Source of the DNA: VBAU01 sp036005185
GTDB lineage: Bacteria > Bacteroidota > Bacteroidia > Chitinophagales > Chitinophagaceae
Direction: 5' to 3'
Length of the DNA stretch: 64,000 bases
Assembly: GCA_036005185.1 (NCBI GenBank)
Contig: DASYQS010000002.1
Location: forward strand, 186,001 to 250,000
Shown: in pieces, positions 17,964-26,094 of the stretch
Layout of the letters: every line of letters begins with the position of its first letter
Numbering within the stretch: the stretch's first letter is position 1
Translations under genes and position numbers: made by a program
The notes under the pieces: generated by a model
What the model was told of the DNA's origin: nothing
What the model saw: the letters and a program-made list of their open reading frames with translations, nothing else
Databases searched by the model: none

Positions 17964-18119
17964 ATGAAAAGATTAGTGTTTGTGATTGTCTTACTTGCCT
18001 GTATTGCTGCAGTTGCTTTTGCAAGCCTGCGTACCAACAAGCAAAAACCCGCCACGAAGACAGAAAAAAAGGAGATTAAGAAAAAGAAACAATGCAGTCA
18101 TACTTGCATGTTCTCGTAA
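17964..18119 (+). CDS. 51-residue secreted or membrane peptide, Lys-rich with CSHTC tail
   Basis: The ATG at 17964 opens a 51-codon frame beginning MKRLVFVIVLLACIAAVAFA, a convincing signal peptide or single membrane anchor. It is followed by about 25 very basic residues (repeated KK and KEIKKKK) and ends QCSHTCMFS. The two Cys with His between could bind metal or form a disulfide. A good terminator starts seven bases after the stop, which supports a real transcript. I do not recognise a family. It lies between the divergently oriented reductase and tRNA-Lys. Confidence 0.6.
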   Translation: MKRLVFVIVLLACIAAVAFASLRTNKQKPATKTEKKEIKKKKQCSHTCMFS

Positions 18120-18125
18120 CGAACT

Positions 18126-18150
18126 AAAGCTCCGAAATCCGGGGCTTTTT
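18126..18150 (+). terminator. Rho-independent terminator after small peptide gene
   Basis: Stem AAAGCTCCG with CGGGGCTTT (one G-T pair), loop AAATC, followed by TTAATTT. It lies directly after the 51-residue gene and before tRNA-Lys. Confidence 0.75.
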
Positions 18151-18181
18151 AATTTGATTACTCCATCAGATTTTTTGTGCT

Positions 18182-18189
18182 TAAATTTG
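18182..18189 (+). promoter_or_regulatory. candidate -7 element for tRNA-Lys (TAAATTTG)
   Basis: TAAATTTG matches TAnnTTTG exactly and sits 12 bases before the mature tRNA 5' end. A TTTG at 18153-18156 could be the -33 box, but the spacing is somewhat long. Confidence 0.5.
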
Positions 18190-18200
18190 CCCCCCTTATT

Positions 18201-18273
18201 GACTCCGTAGCTCAGCTGGTAGAGCAACAGACTCTTAATCTGTGGGTCCAGGGTTCGATCCCCTGCGGGGTCA
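18201..18273 (+). tRNA. tRNA-Lys (anticodon CTT)
   Basis: A full 73-base cloverleaf. The acceptor stem GACTCCG pairs with CGGGGTC (one T-G pair) with discriminator A. The D-arm is GCTCAGCTGGTAGAGC, the anticodon stem ACAGA pairs with TCTGT, and the loop CTCTTAA gives anticodon CTT (Lys, codon AAG). The T-arm contains GGTTCGATC. No CCA is encoded. The last 14 bases plus one flanking base recur at 50326-50340. Confidence 0.97.
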
Positions 18274-18274
18274 C
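18260..18274 (+). repeat. candidate attachment site copy at tRNA-Lys 3' end
   Basis: CCCCTGCGGGGTCAC at the 3' end of tRNA-Lys is repeated exactly and in the same orientation at 50326-50340. The intact tRNA is at this end and the 3'-end fragment at the far end, as expected for integration into a tRNA 3' end. The element itself would be the intervening 32 kb. Confidence 0.5.
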
Positions 18275-18297
18275 TTAAATAGTTTTAGTATAACCTC

Positions 18298-18332
18298 AAA
18301 TCCCCGCAAAATCAATACTGGCGGGGATTTTT
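18298..18332 (+). terminator. Rho-independent terminator downstream of tRNA-Lys
   Basis: A perfect 9-bp stem AATCCCCGC with GCGGGGATT and a 13-base loop, followed by TTTTAG. It lies 25 bases after the tRNA and would end its transcript. Confidence 0.85.
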
Positions 18333-18455
18333 AGTTTCACTATTCCCCACTTCACTTCGGTTTTCGTCAAATTTTGGTTCACCCGTGTTTCAGGTTTAGT
18401 ACTACCAAAACGCTCCAACAAAGAATTAAATGTTCAATTAAAGATACTCGCTGAA

Positions 18456-18885
18456 ATGGCCAACATACCAATAAAGTACAAGAAAAAAGATCTGCGCAAT
18501 ATGCAGGGAGTCATGAACCGGTTAAAATTTTCTTGTTGAGGAGAAAAAACAAGGATTAATATTTGGTAAACCCAGTGTAACCATAATTTCAGATTTTCAG
18601 GATTATTTAAGAGAGTACAGTATAACAAAAATATGGGAAACAAAGGATAACTATGAAATAACAAAAAGTAAAGAAACAGACTTAAAACAATATCAGGGCA
18701 AGGAATTCAGCCTAAGGCAAGAAATAAAGGACAGCAGGGGTAGCTCAAAACTGCGTTCACAGGCTTTTATCTATCGTTCAGAGTCTTTATTCGGCTCGAC
18801 AAGGTCAAAACTTCAATTAATTCCTTACCCCATTAATCACGATAGTTTTATCCAATATATACCTATAAATCCCGAGAACTACTAA
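18456..18885 (+). pseudogene. frameshifted gene remnant beside tRNA-Lys, family unknown
   Basis: An ATG at 18456 opens MANIPIKYKKKDLRNMQGVM and stops early at 18537. From 18526 a second frame, +1 relative to the first, stays open for 119 codons to a TAA at 18883-18885 and has no start codon of its own. Skipping one T in the TTTT run at 18528-18531 joins both frames into one protein of about 142 residues: a basic N-terminus, then LVEEKKQGLIFGKPSVT, and a C-terminus ending QYIPINPENY. The simplest reading is a gene broken by a single-base insertion, or a sequencing error in a homopolymer. I do not recognise the family. Its position next to the putative attachment site is typical of decayed mobile-element cargo. 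Confidence 0.5.
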
Positions 18886-18994
18886 TGTGAGTGTTTTTCC
18901 AAGAAAAATACAATCCCACTAAGTGACAATGGGCTTTGTAAAACTTTAAAAAACTAATTTTAATAAAAAAGATGCAGCCTTTAAACCTCACTAA

Positions 18995-19642
18995 TCACGT
19001 GAGTTTTTCTCCATAACTCTTATTTATAAAATCTACCAATGATGCTGTATTCTTAAGAGTGAGTTTTTTAAAAATATTATAGCGATGAACTTCAATAGTT
19101 TTGACAGAAAGATAAAGTGTTCTGGCAATTTCTTTAGAAGTAAAACCTTTCCGGATATAATCAACTATTTCAATTTCCCTTTCAGTCAATGAATTAATAT
19201 CTGGCGTGGAAGGATGATAGCCAAATTCCTTCTCCGAAAGTATATTCTTAATTTCATTACAGATATATTTCTCTCCCTTTTGGATATTAAGAATGGCAGT
19301 AAACATTTCTTCCTTGGAAGAATTTTTTGTTACATAACCGCTTGCACCTTTCCGCATCATTTTCCGTACATAGACAGGCTGAGTATGTAGCGAGACTCCA
19401 AGAATCTTTGAACCGGGAGAGATTCTTCTTATTAGCTGAGTAGCTTCAATACCATTCAAATCAGGTAAGTTAATATCCATGATGACAATATCAGGGTGTA
19501 GCTGTTTTGCTAATTCAACAGCTTCTTTGCCCGAACCAGTCGTCGCCAGAACATTAAATCGAGAATCACTTCTCAGAACAATGCTCCATGTCTCTCTAAT
19601 AAGCTTATGATCATCAACAATAAGAATGGTGGTCTTTTTCAT
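18995..19642 (-). CDS. NarL/FixJ-type response regulator (REC-LuxR HTH)
   Basis: A 215-residue DNA-binding response regulator. The receiver (about 5-120) has the acidic pair DDH at 10-12, phospho-acceptor Asp56 in IVIMDINLPDLNG, and the conserved Lys in YVTKNSS. The C-terminal LuxR HTH (about 148-210) shows LTEREIEIVDYIRKGFTSKEIARTLYLSVKTIEVHRYNIFKKL. It follows the large hybrid kinase by 34 bases on the same strand, so they are probably one operon, with the kinase or its HPt domain as phosphodonor. It is a close paralogue of the regulator at 23531-24175. Confidence 0.93.
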   Translation of the reverse strand: MKKTTILIVDDHKLIRETWSIVLRSDSRFNVLATTGSGKEAVELAKQLHPDIVIMDINLPDLNGIEATQLIRRISPGSKILGVSLHTQPVYVRKMMRKGASGYVTKNSSKEEMFTAILNIQKGEKYICNEIKNILSEKEFGYHPSTPDINSLTEREIEIVDYIRKGFTSKEIARTLYLSVKTIEVHRYNIFKKLTLKNTASLVDFINKSYGEKLT

Positions 19643-19676
19643 AGTGTCATATTTTAATCACGAATAAACTAAAACC

Positions 19677-22600
19677 TTAAAGAGTTGATTTAATTGCATT
19701 TACACTCTCCAGCAGTTGTTGCTTAAGTAATGGGATAGTATTATTTATCTTTTCCCATCTTTGTTCACAAATAAGCTTTTCCATGTGAGCAATGGTTTCA
19801 CTTGCGGTCAACATTTCCATTGTAACGAAAGAGCCCCTTAATGTGTGTAACTGAGTTTCTAATTCTGCAATGTGTTTATTTGCCAATGCTATTTCTATTG
19901 ATTTCATTTTAGCGGGAATTTCTTCCTCAAAAAGTTTTAGACAATAGGACACGATATTTTTGTCTTCATCTAGTTTTGTGAATAAGGCTTTTAAATCTAC
20001 AAGTGAATCAGATTTGGGATTTTGAGATAGGCTGTTAGTAATAACGTCCTTTTCTGAGATCCTTGAAATTGTTGCTATTAAATCCTTCATTTTAATAGGC
20101 TTTGGTATATAATCATCCATGCCTGCCTCTATACATTTTTCCCTATCGCCGTTCATAGCATTTGCAGTGAGTCCAATAATTGGAATTTTTCTTTTAGTTG
20201 ACTTTTCTATCTGGCAAATTTTTTGCGTGGCTTCATATCCATTCATCACGGGCATTTGAACATCCATCAATATGACATCAAAATCTTTATTCAATACTGC
20301 TTCAACTGCTTCTTTACCGTTATTCGCGATTCTTACTTCATATCCTTGCTTAGAAAGCATGCTTAATGCTACTTCCTGGTTCACCTTATTATCCTCTGCC
20401 AATAAAATTCTCAGCTTCTTATCTGCATTCACGATCGCAGAAGAATTCGAAAGAGAATCCACTGCCTTTAAATTCACAGCATCTGATCTTTTTCCTGCTA
20501 TAATATTTTGAATACTGTCTAATAAATCAGATTGGCTGAAAGGCTTTGAAAAGAATTCACTGATGCCAAGCTGTGCGAAAATTTCACGATCACTTGGATT
20601 CTGAGACATAGAAAGAACAATAATTTGTGTATTTTTTAATTCACTGTCATCTTTAATTTTCTCAGCAAGATCAAAACCATCCATGCTGCCAGGCAGGAAA
20701 ATATCAAGCAAAATAATGGGATATGGGTTGTTATGCTGGGCAGCATCTTTTAATCTAAGCCATGCGTCTTCTGCATTGCCAACGATTGTGGATTCCATGC
20801 CAAAACGATGAATTATTTCGTCGAGACAATCCTGCATGTGTTTATTATCTTCCACAATTAATACCCGGCAACCTTCGATCCCGTGTTGCGGCATGAAATG
20901 TTGCGCAAGATTTTCAGCCTGCATTTTTAATTTCACTGTAAAGTGAAAAATGCTTCCTATCCCTTCAGTGCTCTCCACCCAAATATTGCCTCCCATCATT
21001 TCAACCAATTTTTTTGTAATGGCCAGACCCAAGCCTGTGCCCCCGTATCTGCGACTTGTGGAATTGTCCACTTGTGTAAAATCATTAAAAATCTCTGAGA
21101 GTTTGTCCGCAGGGATTCCAATCCCTGTATCCGAAACTATAAACTGCAAAACAGATTCCTGCGCAGACTGTGATTGTAATTTTATTTTTAGGAACACTTC
21201 TCCTTTTTCTGTGAACTTAATGGCATTGCTTACCAAATTCATAATAACCTGTTGAAGGCGAAGCAAATCACCAATAAATAAATCCGGCACATCCTGGTCA
21301 ATCTGGAAAATAAATTCAAGTTTTTTTTCTGAAGCTTTTAATCCCAACACCTGTAACCCTTTCGGAATTCCATCACGCAACGAAAAAGAAACAGGAGAAA
21401 GCTCAAGCTTGCCTGCATCAATTTTTGAAAAATCAAGAATATCATTTATGAGTAACATTAAAGTTTCAGAGGAAGATTTAACAATCTCAAGGTATCGTTT
21501 CTGTTCTGCGCTGAGATTTGTTGTCTCTAATGCCATATCGGTCATACCGACAATTCCGTTAAGAGGGGTACGAATTTCGTGACTCATATTGGCAAGGAAT
21601 TCACTTTTCGCTTTTGCAGACTCTTCTGCTTTTTTCATTGCGCGGCGCAGCGCTTCTTCGGCCTGCTTTAACTCTGATAAATCTGTCATGGTGCCAACGC
21701 AATGTACTGGTTGACCATCTTTTGAATAAGAGATGAGTGAACGATCCAGGACGTAAGCATAGCTTCCATCAGCTCGGCGAAAGCGATATTCAGAAATCCA
21801 GCTCTCTTTTTTTTGGTTGACAGCTTCGGCCATAGAAGCAATTACTTGGTCGTGATCTTCAGGATGTAATTTTGTTTCCCACCATTCAATACCTACTATA
21901 TTGTTGCTCTCTTTTTCATATCCAAAGGCGACATAATGCTGGTCATTTACCCATGCTTCGTTGGTCTGCATATTCCAATCGTAGATCACATCTTTAGTAG
22001 CTTTTGCAGCCAGTTGAAATCGTTCTTCACTTTTAAGTATTGTTTCCCTGTATTTGTGTTGCTCGGTAATATCTAACCAGGAGCCTATCAATTCTTTGGG
22101 CTGACCTTTTTGATTTTTCAGCAGTTTTATTTTTCCATGAATCCAGCGCCATGTTCCATCTTTGTGTTTTATACGAAATTCCCTTTCCTCAAAACCTTTT
22201 TCGTAAAATGCAGGCATGGAGGCAAATATTTCTGATGCATCATCAGGATGAATAATACTTGCCCAAAAAAACCGTTCGGAGAAATCTGCAGGATCATAAC
22301 CAAGAATTGATTTAACATTCCCGCTAATATAGGTTGTCCGATTCTCACTAGGGTCAGCAGTAAAAACGACTGAAGCACTATTTTCTAAGATCATTTCCAA
22401 TTGCTGTTGTGAGGATTGAAGCCGGCATTCCGTGAGCCTTTGAATTCGAATCAATTTTTTATACTTCGATAGACGGCTTATGGCATAAACACAAAACAGA
22501 AAACCCAGTATGACGCTATTAATTGCAATATCGTTTAACCAACCTTCCTTATGATGATACAAATAGAAAATTATTTCTTCTGCCCAATCTGTGACCTTTT

Positions 22601-22697
22601 CAATAATAACAAGAACAGAAATGATTGAGAAGGTAGAAATGAATTCAGGGGAAAAATACAGTTTTTCTTTTTTTTCGGATTTGAATAAAACGGACAT
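19677..22697 (-). CDS. membrane hybrid histidine kinase (2TM-PAS-PAS-HisKA-HATPase-REC-REC-HPt)
   Basis: A 1006-residue phosphorelay kinase. Two membrane segments (about 20-38 and 61-78) precede two PAS domains of the IHPDD type (about 98-345). The DHp helix FLANMSHEIRTPLNGI carries His373. The HATPase has NLVSNAIKFTEKG, DTGIGIP and GGTGLGLAI. Two receivers follow (about 610-735 and 765-885, with LLDIFLPG and LMDVQMPVMNG). A C-terminal HPt domain has LHTLRGSF with His951. It can therefore complete a four-step relay on its own before passing phosphate to a regulator. I start at the ATG at 22697; a GTG two codons earlier (22703) is also possible. The probable target is the LuxR regulator 34 bases downstream. 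Confidence 0.93.
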   Translation of the reverse strand: MSVLFKSEKKEKLYFSPEFISTFSIISVLVIIEKVTDWAEEIIFYLYHHKEGWLNDIAINSVILGFLFCVYAISRLSKYKKLIRIQRLTECRLQSSQQQLEMILENSASVVFTADPSENRTTYISGNVKSILGYDPADFSERFFWASIIHPDDASEIFASMPAFYEKGFEEREFRIKHKDGTWRWIHGKIKLLKNQKGQPKELIGSWLDITEQHKYRETILKSEERFQLAAKATKDVIYDWNMQTNEAWVNDQHYVAFGYEKESNNIVGIEWWETKLHPEDHDQVIASMAEAVNQKKESWISEYRFRRADGSYAYVLDRSLISYSKDGQPVHCVGTMTDLSELKQAEEALRRAMKKAEESAKAKSEFLANMSHEIRTPLNGIVGMTDMALETTNLSAEQKRYLEIVKSSSETLMLLINDILDFSKIDAGKLELSPVSFSLRDGIPKGLQVLGLKASEKKLEFIFQIDQDVPDLFIGDLLRLQQVIMNLVSNAIKFTEKGEVFLKIKLQSQSAQESVLQFIVSDTGIGIPADKLSEIFNDFTQVDNSTSRRYGGTGLGLAITKKLVEMMGGNIWVESTEGIGSIFHFTVKLKMQAENLAQHFMPQHGIEGCRVLIVEDNKHMQDCLDEIIHRFGMESTIVGNAEDAWLRLKDAAQHNNPYPIILLDIFLPGSMDGFDLAEKIKDDSELKNTQIIVLSMSQNPSDREIFAQLGISEFFSKPFSQSDLLDSIQNIIAGKRSDAVNLKAVDSLSNSSAIVNADKKLRILLAEDNKVNQEVALSMLSKQGYEVRIANNGKEAVEAVLNKDFDVILMDVQMPVMNGYEATQKICQIEKSTKRKIPIIGLTANAMNGDREKCIEAGMDDYIPKPIKMKDLIATISRISEKDVITNSLSQNPKSDSLVDLKALFTKLDEDKNIVSYCLKLFEEEIPAKMKSIEIALANKHIAELETQLHTLRGSFVTMEMLTASETIAHMEKLICEQRWEKINNTIPLLKQQLLESVNAIKSTL

Positions 22698-22866
22698 GAG
22701 CACGTATTTTAGTTCGACTTTCTGAAAAAATCAGTATTTGATTTCGCTTGCCTAACGTCGAAATATATAAAGAAAATTTTTTGCTAAGAAGATAGTTTTC
22801 GATTGTACGTATTTTCTTTAGACCATTCTATGGTGAATCTTGTATTAACAGCATAGTTAAATTTAT

Positions 22867-23277
22867 TTACAGAGAATTTTTGATTTCTTTATCAATATAT
22901 TTTTCACCAGCAGCTACGGTATTAATAGCGTTCATAATTTCAGTGTACGGAGAGGTTTTTATCAAATAGCCCATGGCACCTAACTGCAACATATTTTTTG
23001 CGTAAGATGCCTGCCTGTGCACGGATATGCCAATGATTTTTATTTTAGAATTCTGTTTAAGTATTTTACGCGTAGCCTCAAATCCATTGACGGGAGTCAT
23101 ATTCACGTCCATGAGGATTATGTCGGGTGAGATTTCATTCGCTAATAAAATGGCTTCCGCCCCGTTCTTTGCTTCCCGTATTAATTTTACATTATTCATG
23201 AGGGATACTATCATACATAAAGTTTCCCTCATCATATCATTGTCGTCAGCAATCAGAATGGTGATTTGTTTTTCCAT
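22867..23277 (-). CDS. NarL-type receiver-only response regulator lacking HTH
   Basis: A 136-residue single receiver domain: DDND at 11-14, Asp57 in IILMDVNMTPVNG, GISVHRQASYAKNMLQLGAMGYLIKTSP. It closely resembles the receivers of the two LuxR-type regulators in this region, including the GEKYI-KEIKN linker, but stops exactly where their HTH begins. I find no HTH remnant in the 160 bases after its stop. It could act as a phosphate sink or competitor for the same kinases. The truncation is clean, so it is either a functional receiver-only paralogue or a domain loss. Confidence 0.85.
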   Translation of the reverse strand: MEKQITILIADDNDMMRETLCMIVSLMNNVKLIREAKNGAEAILLANEISPDIILMDVNMTPVNGFEATRKILKQNSKIKIIGISVHRQASYAKNMLQLGAMGYLIKTSPYTEIMNAINTVAAGEKYIDKEIKNSL

Positions 23278-23432
23278 ATTGGATATAGTATAACCAGGTT
23301 GACTACTAAAACTGGAATTTTATTCTATTATGATAAATGCGTAGTCTGAGTAGCAAAGATTAAAAGCAGAGAAGCAAGCAGAAAGTAATATCAGGCTTTT
23401 TCTATTCGCTTAGCATCAAATTTTAAATGAGA

Positions 23433-23455
23433 CTACGTAGTTATGCGTATAAGGA
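23433..23455. promoter_or_regulatory. candidate ACGTA-type regulator site upstream of receiver-only regulator
   Basis: This stretch starts CTACGTAGTT and ends GCGTATAAGGA. A related sequence, CTAAGTAGTT...CGTATAAGGA, occurs at 36457-36477. It lies about 155 bases upstream of the receiver-only gene (22867-23277). The centre contains the palindrome CTACGTAG. A LuxR-type regulator of this region is the natural candidate to bind it; this is inference. Confidence 0.3.
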
Positions 23456-23530
23456 AACGCGGCAGAAAGAATCTTTACTTAAAACAGATCTAACATTAAA
23501 GACATAAAAACAATTGATGATGCATAAGGC

Positions 23531-24175
23531 TCAGTCAGAGAAAAGATCGGTTGTGTTGATAAAAGTAATAAGTGAAGCTGTATTTCTTAGCTTTAATTTT
23601 TTTAGAATATTATGACGGTGAACTTCTGCCGTTCGCACAGAAATGTGAAGAGCGACCGCAATTTCTTTTGAAGAAAGACCATTTTTAATGAGCCTGATGA
23701 TCTCTATTTCCCGTAATGATAAATCTTTTATAGTAGGTTGGTTAAGTTCGCCCTTAAGCATCTCATCAGATATATTATCCTTTATTTCTGAGCATATGTA
23801 TATGCTGCCATTCATTACTTCTTCAACTGCTCTAAATATTTCCTGGCGAGACGAATTTTTTGTTACATAAGCTTTTGCTCCCAGCCTCAGCATTTTTTTT
23901 GCATAAGCCGGCTGGCTATGCATGGAAACTGCAATAATTTTTGTACCGGGAGAAAATTTCCGGATCAATGGAACTGCATCCAATCCTGAGGCGGGTGGTA
24001 AATTGATGTCTAATAAAACAATGTCGGGTCTTTTGAGCTTAATCATTTCAATTGCTTTCTCAAACTCACCGCTTTCCCCTATTACTTCAATCTTTTCATC
24101 ACCAGCAAAGATATGCGCCCACATTTCTCTTACTAATTGGTGGTCATCAACTACAACTACTGAAATTTTTTTCAT
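23531..24175 (-). CDS. NarL/FixJ-type response regulator (REC-LuxR HTH)
   Basis: A 214-residue regulator: receiver with DDHQ at 10-13, Asp56 in IVLLDINLPPASG, and Lys in YVTKNSSRQEI, then a LuxR HTH with LSLREIEIIRLIKNGLSSKEIAVALHISVRTAEVHRHNILKKLKL. I chose the ATG at 24175; an upstream in-frame start at 24217 would overlap the previous kinase and add 14 atypical residues. The gene begins 11 bases after the HisKA_3 kinase stop, the classical kinase-regulator pair of the NarX/NarL type. Confidence 0.93.
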   Translation of the reverse strand: MKKISVVVVDDHQLVREMWAHIFAGDEKIEVIGESGEFEKAIEMIKLKRPDIVLLDINLPPASGLDAVPLIRKFSPGTKIIAVSMHSQPAYAKKMLRLGAKAYVTKNSSRQEIFRAVEEVMNGSIYICSEIKDNISDEMLKGELNQPTIKDLSLREIEIIRLIKNGLSSKEIAVALHISVRTAEVHRHNILKKLKLRNTASLITFINTTDLFSD

Positions 24176-24186
24176 AATGAATATTT

Positions 24187-25629
24187 TTAAAGAGGAATAT
24201 TTATTTCGAGGGTACATCCCTTGCCGGGAGCAGAAATGATATTCAGGTTACCACAGAAAAATTCCACCCTGCTGCTGATATTTTTTAAACCAATGCCTTT
24301 TGCTCTTTGGGAAGGGTCGAACCCAACCCCATTATCGGCTATTGACAGAAAAATATTTTTGGCGTGTTTTCTTAATGTAACAGAGGCTATGCTGGCTTTA
24401 GCATATTTGAGTATATTATTCATTTGTTCCTGCACAACACGGTAGATCATCAACTCCATCTTTTTATTTGCATTATGTTCTTTATAATCTTCATAATTCA
24501 ATCGGACATTTATTTTATTGGTGACATTTATCTCTTCCACCATTTCACGCAATGCATCCACTAAGCCAATATCACCCAAGGAGGGAGGTACTAATGATTT
24601 GGAAAGTTTCCTTATCTCCTCAATAGCTTCGCTCACATTATTGAAGCTTTTTTGAATCAATTTCTCTCTTATCTTTTCATCATCTTTTGCAATACTCAAA
24701 AACATTTTTACGGTGGCCAGCATCTGATTGATATTATCATGCAATTCCTTTCCCAATTCTTCTCTTTCCTTTTCCTGACCGTCAATGGTCGCTTGCGTCA
24801 TTAATTTTTGATGACGAATTCTTTCCTCAGCCAAAGTGTTTTCCAGAATTTTTTTCTCGGTAAGGTCCATCATGGTACCTATCATCCGGTACGGCTTTTT
24901 ACTGTCATCCAATAAAATATAACCCCGGTTGTAAACATATTTATACGATCCATCGGCACAACGGTACTGATATTCATCCTGCCAGTGAGTGATTCTTTGA
25001 TCAAGGTGATATTGAATTTTACCCGTAACCCTCATTTTATCTTCGGGATGAATGTGTTGATACCACCAGTCAGCATACTTACCGATTTGTTGATCTGCAT
25101 ATCCAAAAATTTTCTTTAGCCCTTCATTCCAATAAACCTCGTTAGAATCGAGATCCCAATCCCAGATGGCATCATTAGTAGCTTGGCTCAAAATATTATA
25201 TCGCTCCATACTGATCCGTAGCCGTCTCTCAGCCGCAATTTTTTCGTGGTGCTCCCTTGATTCATTTAATGCACGTTTGATCTTTGGATTTATTGTAAAT
25301 AGTTTATCCTTGAGAACGTAGTCTGTAACACCGCTTCTGATGAGCTCAACAGCGTTTTCTTCCCCGATAGTACCCGATACAATTATAAAAGGGACATCAG
25401 GCAGGATTTTTTGTTTAATGTTGAAAGCAGCAACAGCATCAAAGGATGGGAGACTGTAATCGGAAAGTATTATCTCCGGATTGAAATACAGGAGGGCATG
25501 TTCAAATCCTTCACGGTCTTCAACTACTTGCGAAGTATATTCAAAGCTATTTTTTTTCAGCTCATATTGAAGCAATTCAACGTCGCTAGCATCATGTTCG
25601 AGAATTAAAATTTTAACAATGTTTTCCAT
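24187..25629 (-). CDS. NarX-type sensor kinase with N-terminal receiver (REC-PAS-HisKA_3-HATPase)
   Basis: A 480-residue soluble kinase. The N-terminal receiver (about 5-125) has LSDYSLPSFDA at the phospho-acceptor position and FIIVSGTIGEENAVELIRSG, typical of receivers fused to HisKA_3 kinases. A PAS domain with IWDWDLDSNEVYWNEG and HIHPEDKMRV follows (about 145-265). The HisKA_3 motif KEREELGKELHDNINQML carries His297, and the HATPase has DNGVGFD and GIGLKNISSRVE. It phosphorylates the adjacent LuxR regulator by family precedent. The upstream Rcp1-like regulator gene ends one base before this start, so they form one operon. Confidence 0.92.
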   Translation of the reverse strand: MENIVKILILEHDASDVELLQYELKKNSFEYTSQVVEDREGFEHALLYFNPEIILSDYSLPSFDAVAAFNIKQKILPDVPFIIVSGTIGEENAVELIRSGVTDYVLKDKLFTINPKIKRALNESREHHEKIAAERRLRISMERYNILSQATNDAIWDWDLDSNEVYWNEGLKKIFGYADQQIGKYADWWYQHIHPEDKMRVTGKIQYHLDQRITHWQDEYQYRCADGSYKYVYNRGYILLDDSKKPYRMIGTMMDLTEKKILENTLAEERIRHQKLMTQATIDGQEKEREELGKELHDNINQMLATVKMFLSIAKDDEKIREKLIQKSFNNVSEAIEEIRKLSKSLVPPSLGDIGLVDALREMVEEINVTNKINVRLNYEDYKEHNANKKMELMIYRVVQEQMNNILKYAKASIASVTLRKHAKNIFLSIADNGVGFDPSQRAKGIGLKNISSRVEFFCGNLNIISAPGKGCTLEINIPL

Positions 25630-25630
25630 A

Positions 25631-26077
25631 TCAGGTTTGATTAGGTGGTTGATTGAGGAGAAGCCAATATAAACCGAGATCGGAAACAGCTTTTACAAAG
25701 CTGTCAAAATCTACAGGTTTCACTATATAACTGTTTACCCCAAGATGATAACTCTCTACAATATCTTTTTCTTCTTTGGATGAAGTGAGCAACACAACAG
25801 GTATTATCCGGGTTCTGCTATCGGACTTTATTTTTCGTAACACTTCAATACCATCTACCTTGGGCATCTTAATATCCAGCAAAATGAGTTTGGGAATATC
25901 ACTGATACTTCGCTTTTCATAAGCCCCCCTGCAAAAGATATAATCAAGAGCCTCTTCACCATCTTTTAAATGAATCAAAGAATTGGCGATCCTGTTTTTT
26001 TTTAGAGCCCTGATTGTCAGGTCTGCATCAGCTCTGTTATCTTCTACGAGAATAATGTCAATTTTTCCTGAGGTCAT
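25631..26077 (-). CDS. Rcp1-type single-domain response regulator
   Basis: A 148-residue CheY-like protein of the Rcp1 (phytochrome-associated) family: ILVEDNRADADLTIRALKKN, GEEALDYIFCRG, Asp68 in LILLDIKMPKVDG, VVLLTSS and the conserved Lys-Pro in SYIVKPVDFDSF. No output domain. It sits between two kinases and follows the REC-PAS kinase by 17 bases, the usual arrangement for Rcp1 proteins taking phosphate from bacteriophytochrome-like kinases. Confidence 0.92.
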   Translation of the reverse strand: MTSGKIDIILVEDNRADADLTIRALKKNRIANSLIHLKDGEEALDYIFCRGAYEKRSISDIPKLILLDIKMPKVDGIEVLRKIKSDSRTRIIPVVLLTSSKEEKDIVESYHLGVNSYIVKPVDFDSFVKAVSDLGLYWLLLNQPPNQT

Positions 26078-26094
26078 GTTTTTTATTTTGGTTA

